NCBI RefSeq assembly: GCF_020707265.1
Contig: NZ_JAJFEQ010000001.1
Location: forward strand, 496,001 to 560,000
Reading direction: 5' to 3'
Origin: Massilia sp. IC2-477
GTDB lineage: Bacteria; Pseudomonadota; Gammaproteobacteria; Burkholderiales; Burkholderiaceae_D
Length of the DNA stretch: 64,000 bases
The notes below the pieces were generated by a model. The model was not told where the DNA came from. It saw only the letters and a list, made by a program, of their open reading frames with translations, and did not search any database. Each line of letters opens with the position of its first letter. Positions within the stretch are counted from its first letter, which is position 1. This document shows, in pieces, positions 34,663 through 42,720 of the stretch. The position numbers and the translations under genes were made by a program.

Positions 34663-35859
34663 ATGAACAAGCGAATCCTTGGCCTGTTGGCAGCCACGAT
34701 GCTGGCCGGCTCCGCCGTGGCCGACGACGGGCTCGTACTCGAACGCTGGCGCAGTTATGCGGGCGTCAGCTGGGACGCTCCGCGTGCGGGCAAGGTGCCG
34801 GCGCCGTTCGCGAACTCGGTAAATGCGCCGATCGCCGGCATCCACTTCGACGGCGCCGGGCGCGCCTTCGTCAGCACGCCGCGCCTGGTGGCGGCCGATG
34901 CGCCGGCCACACTGAGCATCCTCGACACGACCAGTACCGAAGGCCCGGCGCGCCTGCGTGCCTTCCCGTCGCTGGCCGCGAATGCGACCGGGGCCGCTCC
35001 CGCAACCCACCTGCGTAACGTGCTGGGCTTTCATATCGACCGGCGCAACGGTTGGCTGTGGGCGCTCGACCAGGGCTTCGTTGCTGGCGAAGCGGAGGCG
35101 CCGGCGGGTGCGCAGAAGATCGTCGTGCTCGACCTGCGCAGCGGCAGGACGGTCAAGCGGATTCCGCTCGACGGCGTGGCGGATCGAAAGGGCAGCTTCC
35201 TCAACGATATCGTGGTAGACGAGCGGCGCCGGGTGGCCTACGTTTCCGACAGCGGCTTGCGCAGCGCGCCAGCCAACCAGGCCGCGCTCATTGTCGTGGA
35301 CTTCGCATCAGGCCGCGCGCGCAGGGTGCTCGACCGCCATCCTGCCGTGCTGCCCCAGCCCGGGCTGAGCGTGAAGTCGCATGGCGAGGAAGTCTGGCCA
35401 GGCAAGCCGCTGGTCCTGGGGGTGAACGGCATTGCCCTGTCCTCCGACGGGGACACCCTGTACTGGGCCGTCACCAGCGGGACCCGGGCCTACGCCATGC
35501 CTACGGGGCTGCTGCGCGATGCGCGCGTGGACGAGCAGGGCCTGGGCGCGGCGCTGCGCGACCTGGGCGAGGTCGGGGGCAATACCGATGGCATCGTGGT
35601 GGCCGGGGACGGTAAGCTCTACCTGACCGATGTCACCCGCAACGGCATCGTCCAGTTCGATCCGGGAACGGGGCGCATGGCACTGGTGGCCTCCAGCGAC
35701 GGAGTGTACTGGCCCGATACGCTCACGCTTGGGCCGGACGGTGCGCTGGTCTTCACCGCGAGCGCGCTGAACCGGCACTTCTCCGGCCAGGTCGCACCCG
35801 GGGCGGAACGCTATGAACTGTGGCGCCTGGAGCGCAAGCGCCCCTTGCCCCAGGGTTGA
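34663..35859 (+). CDS. Secreted yellow/MRJP-family protein (L-dopachrome tautomerase-related)
   Basis: 398 residues: signal peptide (about 20, ending SAVAD) and a six-bladed beta-propeller typical of the major royal jelly protein/yellow family. Markers are LGFHIDRRNGWLWALDQG, KGSFLNDIVVDERRRVAYVSDSG, and GVNGIALSSDGDTLYWA. Bacterial members are secreted and mostly uncharacterised; some bind or convert phenolic amines. GGAGGCGAGC precedes the ATG at 34663. It starts 14 nt after the SDR stop, so the two are probably one transcript. Confidence 0.85.
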   Translation: MNKRILGLLAATMLAGSAVADDGLVLERWRSYAGVSWDAPRAGKVPAPFANSVNAPIAGIHFDGAGRAFVSTPRLVAADAPATLSILDTTSTEGPARLRAFPSLAANATGAAPATHLRNVLGFHIDRRNGWLWALDQGFVAGEAEAPAGAQKIVVLDLRSGRTVKRIPLDGVADRKGSFLNDIVVDERRRVAYVSDSGLRSAPANQAALIVVDFASGRARRVLDRHPAVLPQPGLSVKSHGEEVWPGKPLVLGVNGIALSSDGDTLYWAVTSGTRAYAMPTGLLRDARVDEQGLGAALRDLGEVGGNTDGIVVAGDGKLYLTDVTRNGIVQFDPGTGRMALVASSDGVYWPDTLTLGPDGALVFTASALNRHFSGQVAPGAERYELWRLERKRPLPQG

Positions 35860-35956
35860 CACGGGCACGGCTGAAATGTGTGCTTGATATCCCCGGCAGG
35901 AAGACTAAAGTGATTGATTCCAGCGGATTCGCCGCACTACTTTCAGGAGGTCAATC

Positions 35957-36280
35957 ATGTTGCAACCTGCCGAAATTCAACAGCGTTTCAGCCAGATCCA
36001 GCAAACCGTCAACCAGGCCGAAGAGGTCACGAGGAACGACCAGGGCGCACCCAGCGAGATCCGCGACTGCATCCAGAAGATCGCCCACGAAATGCCGCAG
36101 GCCCAGCGCGTGATGCAGTCGAACGACCAGTCCGACATCATTGAATGCATCGACCGGCTGGAAGAGATGGGCGACGAAGCGAAACGGATGTGCCGTAGCG
36201 CCCAGCCGTCGCCCCAGGTCGCCTCGGTGGTGACGCGGGTGCATGACGTCCTGTCGGACCTCAAGCACCAGCTGCATTGA
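35957..36280 (+). CDS. Conserved hypothetical helical protein
   Basis: 107 residues, wholly helical in appearance, with two Cys (RDCIQKI and ECIDRLEE) plus one near RMCRSA. No signal or membrane segment. A perfect AGGAGGTCA site precedes the ATG. I recognise no domain. A GTAGGGTGGGCGG element follows directly after the stop. Confidence 0.65.
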   Translation: MLQPAEIQQRFSQIQQTVNQAEEVTRNDQGAPSEIRDCIQKIAHEMPQAQRVMQSNDQSDIIECIDRLEEMGDEAKRMCRSAQPSPQVASVVTRVHDVLSDLKHQLH

Positions 36281-36422
36281 ATCGTAGGGTGGGCGGGTCT
36301 TCCCGCCCACGCGGTCATTGTTATCGGCTCCGCTTTCGCGCCCCGATGATCTTGCGACAAGCGATCACCGCGTGGGGTGATCTGGTCCAGTGGACCAGAT
36401 CACGAGCCGCCCACCCTACGAT
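36281..36422. repeat. GTAGGGTGGGCGG palindromic element 2
   Basis: 142 bp whose ends are a perfect inverted repeat (ATCGTAGGGTGGGCGG and its inverse). It contains an inner palindrome TGATCTGGTCCAGTGGACCA and the GCGTGGG core. It lies between a gene on the plus strand and the end of the CoA transferase. Confidence 0.9.
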
Positions 36423-36424
36423 AA

Positions 36425-37678
36425 TCAGAGGACCCCTTTGCCGCGCAAGGCGGCAATCTCCGCCTCGCCGAGGCCCAGCACTTCGTGCAGTACTTCGTCG
36501 GTGTGCTGGCCCAGCAGGGGCGGGGCCTTGTCGCTGGTTGCGGGCGTGGCAGACATCCTGATCGGGTTCCTCACCAGCTTGACGGTGCCCGCTGCCGGAT
36601 GCGGCAGCTCGATCGCGACCCCACGCGCCTGTACCTGCTCGTTGGCGAAGACCTCGCCGATGTCGTTGATCGGCCCGCAGGGAACACCCACGGACTCCAG
36701 TACCGCGATCCATTCGTCGCGCTTCTTTTCCTTGACCATCCCGGCCAGGATCGGCACCAGCACATCGCGGTTCTGCACGCGCAGCGGATTGGTCGCGAAG
36801 CGCGGATCCAGGCCCAGCTCCGGCCGGCCGCCGGCTTCCACGAACTTCTGGTACTGCCCGTCGTTGCCGGTGGCGACGATGATGTGGCCGTCGACACAGG
36901 CGAAGGTCTGGTAGGGCACGATGTTGGCGTGCGCATTGCCCCAGCGCTTGGGCGGCTTGCCGCTGTTGAGGAAGTTGCTGCCCATGTTGGCCAGCATTGC
37001 CACCTGGGTGTCGAGCAGGGCCATGTCGATGTGCTGGCCTTCGCCGCTGCGGTCGCGGTGGGTCAGCGCCGCCAGCACGGCCACGGTCGCGTACATGCCG
37101 GTCATCAGGTCGGTCAGCGCCACGCCTGCTTTCTGCGGGCCGCCGCCCGGCAGGTCGTCGCGTTCGCCGGTGACCGACATCAGGCCACCCATGCCCTGGA
37201 TCAGGAAGTCATAGCCGGCGCGGTGCGCATACGGGCCGTCCTGGCCAAAGCCGGTGATCGAGCAGTACACCAGGTCGGGCTTGATGGCTTTCAGGCTGTC
37301 GTAATCGAGGCCGTAGCGCTTCAGGTGGCCTACCTTGAAGTTTTCCAGCACGACGTCGCAATGCTTGACCAGTTCGCGCAGCAGGGCTTGGCCTTCGCTG
37401 CTGGCGATGTCCACCGTGACGGAGCGCTTGCCGCGGTTGGCCGACAGGTAATACGCCGCTTCGCTGGTGTCGCGTCCCTGCGCATCCCTGGCGTAGGGTG
37501 GGCCCCAGGCGCGGGTGTCGTCGCCGTTGCCGGGGCGTTCGATCTTGATCACGTCGGCGCCGAGGTCGGCCAGGTTCTGCGAACACCACGGGCCGGCGAG
37601 CACGCGCGACAGGTCGAGCACGCGGATATGGCCGAGCGCCTTCGGCAGCGCGCTGGAAGGAGTACCGGATTGCGTCAT
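36425..37678 (-). CDS. CoA transferase, CaiB/BaiF (class III) family
   Basis: 417 residues. The family signature is complete: GHIRVLDLSRVLAGPWCSQ, DLGADVIKIERPGNGDDTR, ENFKVGHLKRYGLDY, ITGFGQDGPYAHRAGYDF. The conserved Asp for the covalent CoA-ester intermediate is in VALTDLMTGMYA. It should move CoA between acids such as formyl, succinyl or a carboxylic substrate. AGGAA precedes the ATG at 37678. Its neighbours do not show the substrate. The stop codon lies 3 nt from a repeat element. Confidence 0.9.
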   Translation of the reverse strand: MTQSGTPSSALPKALGHIRVLDLSRVLAGPWCSQNLADLGADVIKIERPGNGDDTRAWGPPYARDAQGRDTSEAAYYLSANRGKRSVTVDIASSEGQALLRELVKHCDVVLENFKVGHLKRYGLDYDSLKAIKPDLVYCSITGFGQDGPYAHRAGYDFLIQGMGGLMSVTGERDDLPGGGPQKAGVALTDLMTGMYATVAVLAALTHRDRSGEGQHIDMALLDTQVAMLANMGSNFLNSGKPPKRWGNAHANIVPYQTFACVDGHIIVATGNDGQYQKFVEAGGRPELGLDPRFATNPLRVQNRDVLVPILAGMVKEKKRDEWIAVLESVGVPCGPINDIGEVFANEQVQARGVAIELPHPAAGTVKLVRNPIRMSATPATSDKAPPLLGQHTDEVLHEVLGLGEAEIAALRGKGVL

Positions 37679-37716
37679 CTTGTTCCTGCTGGGTTGTATA
37701 GGCGAGCGAAGCCGGA

Positions 37717-38076
37717 TTATAGCTGTCCGCGCGGGATCGTCCGCACCGAACGGTGGGCGGGCCTGAGCGCCGCGTCGATGACGGCCAGTGCGCGTTCCGG
37801 CTGCGCGGCGCCGCACATGAAGATGTCGGCCGCGGCGAAGCCGTGCTCGGGCCAGGTGTGGATCGAGATGTGCGATTCGGCCAGCAGCAGCACCCCGGTC
37901 ACGCCCTGTTCCGGTCCGAAGGCGTGGAAGTGGCTGTGCAGGATGTGGGCGCCGGCCGCCAGCGCCGCGTCGCGCAGCAGGGTGTCGATGGCGGCAGGGT
38001 CGGCCAGTAGGCCGCCGTCGATGCCGGCCAGGTCGGCCAGCAGATGGATGCCCGCAGGGCGATGTTCAATCGTCAC
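37717..38076 (-). CDS. speD: S-adenosylmethionine decarboxylase-like protein
   Basis: 119 residues, the length of the bacterial short (class 1B) SpeD proenzyme. Key motif ESHISIHTWPEHGFAAADIF includes the Ser of the self-cleavage site, which becomes the pyruvoyl group, and the Cys lies in FMCG. The product decarboxylated SAM supplies aminopropyl groups to spermidine synthase. A GTG start overlaps the stop of a 54-aa gene as GTGA. As the last gene of the DUF350-SPFH-DUF4178 operon facing a spermidine-synthase-like gene, it probably serves this cluster rather than bulk polyamine synthesis. Confidence 0.88.
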   Translation of the reverse strand: MTIEHRPAGIHLLADLAGIDGGLLADPAAIDTLLRDAALAAGAHILHSHFHAFGPEQGVTGVLLLAESHISIHTWPEHGFAAADIFMCGAAQPERALAVIDAALRPAHRSVRTIPRGQL

Positions 38077-38237
38077 TTGTGACCGCCGCCCGAGTAGCCG
38101 CCGCTGCCGCTGCCGTAGCTGTGGCTGCGCCAGCTGTTGCCGCCGCTGCTGCGGGCGGAAGACGCCATGCTGACCCAGCAGATGATGGTGGTGATGACGG
38201 TTACCACGATGGCGTAGAGGATGAATTTAGTTCTCAT
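38073..38237 (-). CDS. 54-aa Gly/Ser-rich single-pass membrane peptide
   Basis: A 54-codon frame not likely to be called automatically. One transmembrane segment (FILYAIVVTVITTIICWVSM, residues 5-24) is followed by a tail of about 28 residues made almost only of Ser, Gly, His, Tyr and Arg, ending SGGYSGGGHK. Its stop overlaps the SpeD start by 4 nt (GTGA) and its ATG lies 10 nt before the DUF4178 stop, so it fits exactly in the operon. The tail resembles that of YgcG-type proteins. The ribosome binding site is weak. Confidence 0.65.
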   Translation of the reverse strand: MRTKFILYAIVVTVITTIICWVSMASSARSSGGNSWRSHSYGSGSGGYSGGGHK

Positions 38238-38247
38238 GCAGGCACAT

Positions 38248-39690
38248 TCATTTTTTTTCGGGCGTCAGCAGCAGCGGCAGGAACAGGGCGATCATCCCGA
38301 CCAGCATCCAGGCCAGCGTGGTGCCGAAGTTGGCGACCAGCGGGATGAAGTTCAGGCCGAACATCCACAGCAGCGCCTTCCACGCGATGTCGCTGCCGCT
38401 CAAGGCAGCCTTTGCCTCTTTCGCCGCGACCGGAAGCTTGAACCAGGCGCGCACCTGGTCTTCCGCGACCGGCGTCGAACGCGACCAGGTCAGTTCTTCG
38501 TTGGTGTGCTCGGCCGCGAGACCATTCTGGCCATGCTCGTACTCGGCCACGTGGACCACGTCGCCGGCCGCGACCCGCCAGTTGAAGGCGCCGGCCGCAT
38601 ACAGCACGCGCGCCTGGTAGACCCAGGTGCGCTTGTATTCGATGTGATCGACCTGCACCGTGTTCATGGCCGGCAGGGGCGGCGTGGGCCAGTCGTCCAT
38701 CACGTCCGAACGCGACCAGCCTTCGTTCGTTTCGATCAGCCAGAAGAAAGGGCCCTGGGTCGAGTACAGCAGGTATTCGTTCCAGGCCTCGCCCTCGTTG
38801 TCCTCGCGCCGCATCACGCCCAGCACGCGGTAGTCGTAGCCGCCGATCTTCGCGATCGCGCCCAGGGTCAGGGTAAACGGCACGCGTTCATTCTGCTCGC
38901 CCTTGAGCAGCACCTCGACCTTGGGCGTCGAGGCATCGAGCCGCGCCGTGCAGGAGGGGCAGACGCAGTTCGCCGCCAGGCCGGGGACGTAGCGGATCGA
39001 GGAACCGCAGGACGGGCACTGCAATATGTCGACCTTGCCGCGGTACTTGCCGGCGCTCGCCTTGATCTGCTCGTCGTCGCGCAGCAGCTGGCATTTCATG
39101 CTTTCCAGCGTGACGGCAGTGCCGGCGTAGAGGAGAGGGGGTGTGCCATCCGAATAGTCGAGCGTGGCGAAGCTCGGGCCGCGGCGGAAGTCGGCCACGC
39201 GCGCTTCCCAGCCTTCGCCGACGCGGAAGGGCAGCTCGCCCTGGCCGCCGGTGCATTTCGCTACCCGCTTGTCCGAGGCGACGTAAGGGCCGAAGCCGAT
39301 GTCGTACTGGCGGGTGACCTGGATAGCGTCAAACGCCGGCCAGCCGGGCGCCAGCTCGCGCCTGGTGGTCATCACGTACTGGCCCGAGCTGTCGCCCAGC
39401 CAGCCATCAAGGCCGTCGTCGAACAGCACATACCACTCGTTCCACATGCCGGCGGCGTAACGCTGCTGGATGCGGCCCACCACCGTGAAGCTGCGTCCCG
39501 CCAGGATGCCCGACGTGCCGATCTGGATGCGCGAATAGTCTTCCAGCACCTCGGACATTTTGCCGAGGTCGCGTACCGCACCCGCTTCCTTCAGTACGGT
39601 CGCGCGGCAGTACTCGCACACCGCCAGGACGGAGGCGTGCGAGCGGAATTCAACCGGTGCGCCGCAGGAAGGACAGGAAACGGTCTGCAT
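38248..39690 (-). CDS. Zinc-ribbon DUF4178 membrane protein
   Basis: 480 residues. It has an N-terminal zinc ribbon (CPSCGAPV and CEYCRA, residues 6-29) and a DUF4178 repeat (about 60-190). A second zinc ribbon (CPSCGSS and CPSCTA, about 226-250) and a second DUF4178 repeat (about 260-420) follow, then two C-terminal transmembrane segments. The ATG shares one base with the stop of the SPFH gene (TGATG). DUF4178 genes are known to travel with DUF350 and polyamine-related genes; the biochemical role is unknown. Confidence 0.85.
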   Translation of the reverse strand: MQTVSCPSCGAPVEFRSHASVLAVCEYCRATVLKEAGAVRDLGKMSEVLEDYSRIQIGTSGILAGRSFTVVGRIQQRYAAGMWNEWYVLFDDGLDGWLGDSSGQYVMTTRRELAPGWPAFDAIQVTRQYDIGFGPYVASDKRVAKCTGGQGELPFRVGEGWEARVADFRRGPSFATLDYSDGTPPLLYAGTAVTLESMKCQLLRDDEQIKASAGKYRGKVDILQCPSCGSSIRYVPGLAANCVCPSCTARLDASTPKVEVLLKGEQNERVPFTLTLGAIAKIGGYDYRVLGVMRREDNEGEAWNEYLLYSTQGPFFWLIETNEGWSRSDVMDDWPTPPLPAMNTVQVDHIEYKRTWVYQARVLYAAGAFNWRVAAGDVVHVAEYEHGQNGLAAEHTNEELTWSRSTPVAEDQVRAWFKLPVAAKEAKAALSGSDIAWKALLWMFGLNFIPLVANFGTTLAWMLVGMIALFLPLLLTPEKK

Positions 39691-40730
39691 CAGCCAATCA
39701 GTTTCTTGAGCAGCTCGGCCTTGGTGCTGTCATAGTCGCCCTGTGAGATCAGGCCCTTGTCCAGCAGGCCCTTCAGCTTGGCCAGGCGGTCTTCGATCGA
39801 TTCCGAACCGGCCGGAACGCTGGCCGGCTGCGGCTGCGTAGCGACGCCCGGGGCAAACGCTCCCTGCATGCCCTGGGCCATGGCCTGGCCGATGGCGATG
39901 CCCGCGCCGGCGCCGGCGCCGATGCCGGCAATGCCGCCTTCGTTCTGGGCCGCCAGCGGGATGCTGCTCGCCACCTGGAACTGGGTGAAGCCGCCCATCT
40001 TGTCGGCGCCCAGACTGGCCTTCATGCCGGCCGAGATGCGTTCGTCCAGGGCCGCCTGCAGCTCTTCCGGCAGGCTGACGCTGGCGACGTTGAATTCGTC
40101 CAGGCCAATGCCGTAGCGGCCAAAGGCAGTAGCCAGGTCGCCGCGGATCTGCTGCGCCATCAGGGTCTGATTGGCAGCCATGTCGAGGAAAGCGATCTTC
40201 GACGCGCCCAGCGAGTTGGCCATGGTGGCCAGCATCAGGCCACGCAGCTGGTCTTCGACTTCCTCGCGGGTGTAGACGGCGCGGGTGCCGCTGATCTCAG
40301 TGAAGAACAGGCGCGGATCGGCGATACGGTACGAGTACATGCCAAAGGCGCGCACGCGGATCATGTCGAAATCCTTGTCGCGGATCGTCACCGGCTGCGG
40401 CGTGCCCCACTTGCGGCCGGTCTGCACACGCGTGCTGAAGAAGTACACGTCCGACTTGAAGGGCGAAGCGAACAGCTTGTCCCAGTTCTTCAGGTTGGTC
40501 AGCACTGGCAGGGTGGATGTCGTCAGGCGGTGCGTGCCCGGGCCGAACACGTCGGCCACGCGGCCTTCGTCCACGAACACGGCGACCTGCGACTCGCGCA
40601 CGACGAGGGTGGCGCCGTTCTGGATTTCGAAGTCTTCCATCGGGTAGCGCCAGGCGAGAACCCCTTCGCCTTCCTCGTTCCATTGCAGGACGTCGAGAAA
40701 CTGCTTCTTGATGAATGAGCCGAGAGACAT
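39690..40730 (-). CDS. SPFH-domain protein with SHOCT tail (virion-core-like)
   Basis: 346 residues. An SPFH/band-7-type domain (about 25-230) has ATLVVRESQVAVFVDEGR and ADPRLFFTEISG. A Gly/Ala-rich segment (GGIAGIGAGAGAGIAIGQAM) follows, and a C-terminal SHOCT motif (about 315-346, with LAKLKGLLDKGLISQGDYD) ends the protein. Such proteins form scaffolds at membranes. It lies between DUF350 and DUF4178 genes, and overlaps the latter by one base, so it likely organises the membrane complex of this cluster. Confidence 0.85.
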   Translation of the reverse strand: MSLGSFIKKQFLDVLQWNEEGEGVLAWRYPMEDFEIQNGATLVVRESQVAVFVDEGRVADVFGPGTHRLTTSTLPVLTNLKNWDKLFASPFKSDVYFFSTRVQTGRKWGTPQPVTIRDKDFDMIRVRAFGMYSYRIADPRLFFTEISGTRAVYTREEVEDQLRGLMLATMANSLGASKIAFLDMAANQTLMAQQIRGDLATAFGRYGIGLDEFNVASVSLPEELQAALDERISAGMKASLGADKMGGFTQFQVASSIPLAAQNEGGIAGIGAGAGAGIAIGQAMAQGMQGAFAPGVATQPQPASVPAGSESIEDRLAKLKGLLDKGLISQGDYDSTKAELLKKLIG

Positions 40731-40761
40731 GATGGTTCCTCTTTATGCGCGTGGGATGAAA

Positions 40762-41148
40762 TCAGGAGATGCTGCCGGCGTTGATCAGGCCGATCGACAG
40801 CGAGATGGACCCGAGCAGGGTGCCGAAGCCCAGGTTGTTGTGCTCGATCTGGTCCTTCGACATGCGCAAGAGGCGCGTAGCGATCACGAACACCAGCACC
40901 TGGATGAGCATGGCCAGTGCGGCCCAGCCGCAGAATTCGTAGTAGTCGTCGGTGTGCATCAGCGCCGAGGCGATCGTCACCGAAAAGCCGAGCAGGGTGC
41001 CGCCCAGCGAGACCGCGGCAGCGCAATTACCTTGGCGGATGAGCAGCACTTCGTCGTAAGGCGTGACCCGCGTGTACACCACAAAAAATGCCAGAACCAG
41101 CGCGATTGCCGTCGCAAGATGCAGCACATAGTTTAGGATGGCGGGCAC
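40762..41148 (-). CDS. DUF350 membrane protein (YjfL-like)
   Basis: 128 residues with four predicted transmembrane segments, the DUF350 fold. Landmarks are an acidic-arginine loop after helix 1 (TPYDEVLLIRQGNCAAAVSLGG) and the GFSVTIASAL helix. I chose the GTG at 41148: GGAGA lies 6 nt upstream. A TTG at 41160 would add four residues but has no such site. First gene of the leftward operon; in E. coli the YjfL homologue sits beside a PspA-like and a glutathionylspermidine-synthase-like gene. Confidence 0.85.
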   Translation of the reverse strand: MPAILNYVLHLATAIALVLAFFVVYTRVTPYDEVLLIRQGNCAAAVSLGGTLLGFSVTIASALMHTDDYYEFCGWAALAMLIQVLVFVIATRLLRMSKDQIEHNNLGFGTLLGSISLSIGLINAGSIS

Positions 41149-41192
41149 AACATTCTCCAAAGAAAATAATCGGGATTGCAGCAGCGATCTTA

Positions 41193-41207
41193 GAACAAAA
41201 GTTGTTC
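41193..41207. promoter_or_regulatory. Inverted repeat in the divergent promoter region
   Basis: GAACAA-AAG-TTGTTC is a perfect 6-bp inverted repeat that ends 1 nt before the ATG of the spermidine-synthase-like gene. The two divergent starts are only 60 nt apart, so a protein bound here could block both operons. Confidence 0.4.
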
Positions 41208-41208
41208 A

Positions 41209-42720
41209 ATGACCAAAAAAATTCTGATCCTGTCGGTATTCGTTGTCGCTTCCTGCGGACTGGCCTACGAACTTATTGCTGGTGCATTGTCCAGCTACCT
41301 GCTGGGCGACTCCGTGCTCCAGTTTTCCACCATCATCGGCTGCTATCTGTTCGCCATGGGCGTCGGTGCGCACTTCTCGAAATACGTGCGCGACGAAGAC
41401 GTGCTGTCGCGCTTCATCGACATCGAGCTGGCGGTCGGCCTGATCGGCGGGGTGTCCGCCGCCATGCTGTTCATGACCTTCACCTGGATGGGCGCCCCCT
41501 TCCGCACGGTGTTGTACCTGACCGTCTTCATGATCGGCGCGATGGTCGGCATGGAGGTACCGCTGGTGATGCGCGCGCTGAACGAGCGCCGCACCGAGTT
41601 CGCCGAGATCGTCAGCCGCGTGCTGACCTTCGACTACCTGGGCGCACTGGCCGTGTCGCTGCTGTTCCCGCTGGTGCTGGCACCTACCCTGGGCCTGGTG
41701 CGCACCGGCTTCCTGTTCGGGATGCTCAACGTCGGCGTGGCGATGTGGACCCTGTACGTGTTCCGCGCCGAGCTGACCCACTTGCGCGGCAAGGCGATCC
41801 GCGCCTGCGTGGTGCTGTTCACGCTGGTGCTGGGTTTTGGCTTTTCGGACCGCATGGTGGAGTGGGGCGAGCATGGCCTGTTCGGCGACGACGTCGTGTA
41901 CTCGACCACCACGCCCTACCAGCGCCTGGTGATCACCCGCTGGAAGGATGACCTGCGCCTCTACATCAACGGCAACCTGCAATTCTCTTCGCGCGACGAA
42001 TACCGCTACCACGAAGCGCTGGTGCATCCGGCGATGCAGTCGCTGCCCTGGGCCAAGCGGGTGCTGGTGATGGGCGGCGGCGACGGCCTGGCGCTGCGCG
42101 AGATCCTGCGCTATCCGCAGGTGGAAGAAGTCACCCTGGTCGACCTTGATCCGGCTATGACGGGCGCATTCGCCACCCGGCCCGAACTGGTAAAACTGAA
42201 TAAGGGCGCGCTCAAGGACAAGCGGGTCAAGATCATCAACGCCGACGCCGGCATCTGGCTGCAGAAAGAAGCCGGCATGTACGACGTGGCCATCGTCGAC
42301 TTCCCGGACCCGTCAAGCTTTGCCCTCGGCAAGCTGTACTCGGTGCCCTTCTACGGCATGCTGCGCAAGCACGTGGCGGCCAATGGCCTGATCGCGGTGC
42401 AGTCGACGTCCCCGTTCTTTGCGCCGAACGCCTACTGGACCATCGAAGCGACCCTGCGCGAAGTCGGCCTGCAGACCTGGCCTTATCACCTGTATGTTCC
42501 GTCCTTCGGCGAATGGGGCTTCATCATGGCTTCGCCCCAGGGCCGCTTCGTACCGCCCACCAGCTACCGTCTGCCGATGCGTTATCTGAATGGCGACACC
42601 ACGCGCGCGATGTTCGACTGGCCGCCCGACATGCCGCGCCGCCCAATGGTGCCGAACCGCCTCGACACCCAGTCGCTGGTGCGCGAGTTCGAGGAAGACT
42701 GGCGCCAGGTGATCCGCTGA
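41209..42720 (+). CDS. Membrane-anchored spermidine-synthase-like protein
   Basis: 503 residues. The first 200 or so hold six to seven transmembrane segments. The rest is a spermidine-synthase-type methyltransferase-fold domain with GGGDG at residues 289-293, an acidic end of strand 2 (LVDLDPAM), and the active-site DFPDPS motif, where canonical SpeE has DxxDP. The aminopropyl donor would be decarboxylated SAM, made by the SpeD of the same cluster. The acceptor is unknown; the membrane anchor suggests one at or beyond the membrane. The stop overlaps the next start as TGATG. Confidence 0.9.
   Translation: MTKKILILSVFVVASCGLAYELIAGALSSYLLGDSVLQFSTIIGCYLFAMGVGAHFSKYVRDEDVLSRFIDIELAVGLIGGVSAAMLFMTFTWMGAPFRTVLYLTVFMIGAMVGMEVPLVMRALNERRTEFAEIVSRVLTFDYLGALAVSLLFPLVLAPTLGLVRTGFLFGMLNVGVAMWTLYVFRAELTHLRGKAIRACVVLFTLVLGFGFSDRMVEWGEHGLFGDDVVYSTTTPYQRLVITRWKDDLRLYINGNLQFSSRDEYRYHEALVHPAMQSLPWAKRVLVMGGGDGLALREILRYPQVEEVTLVDLDPAMTGAFATRPELVKLNKGALKDKRVKIINADAGIWLQKEAGMYDVAIVDFPDPSSFALGKLYSVPFYGMLRKHVAANGLIAVQSTSPFFAPNAYWTIEATLREVGLQTWPYHLYVPSFGEWGFIMASPQGRFVPPTSYRLPMRYLNGDTTRAMFDWPPDMPRRPMVPNRLDTQSLVREFEEDWRQVIR

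Noticed and set aside
36281..36422. Riboswitch or attenuator
   Set aside because: The same palindrome recurs at unrelated gene ends, so it is a dispersed repeat and not a gene-specific RNA element.
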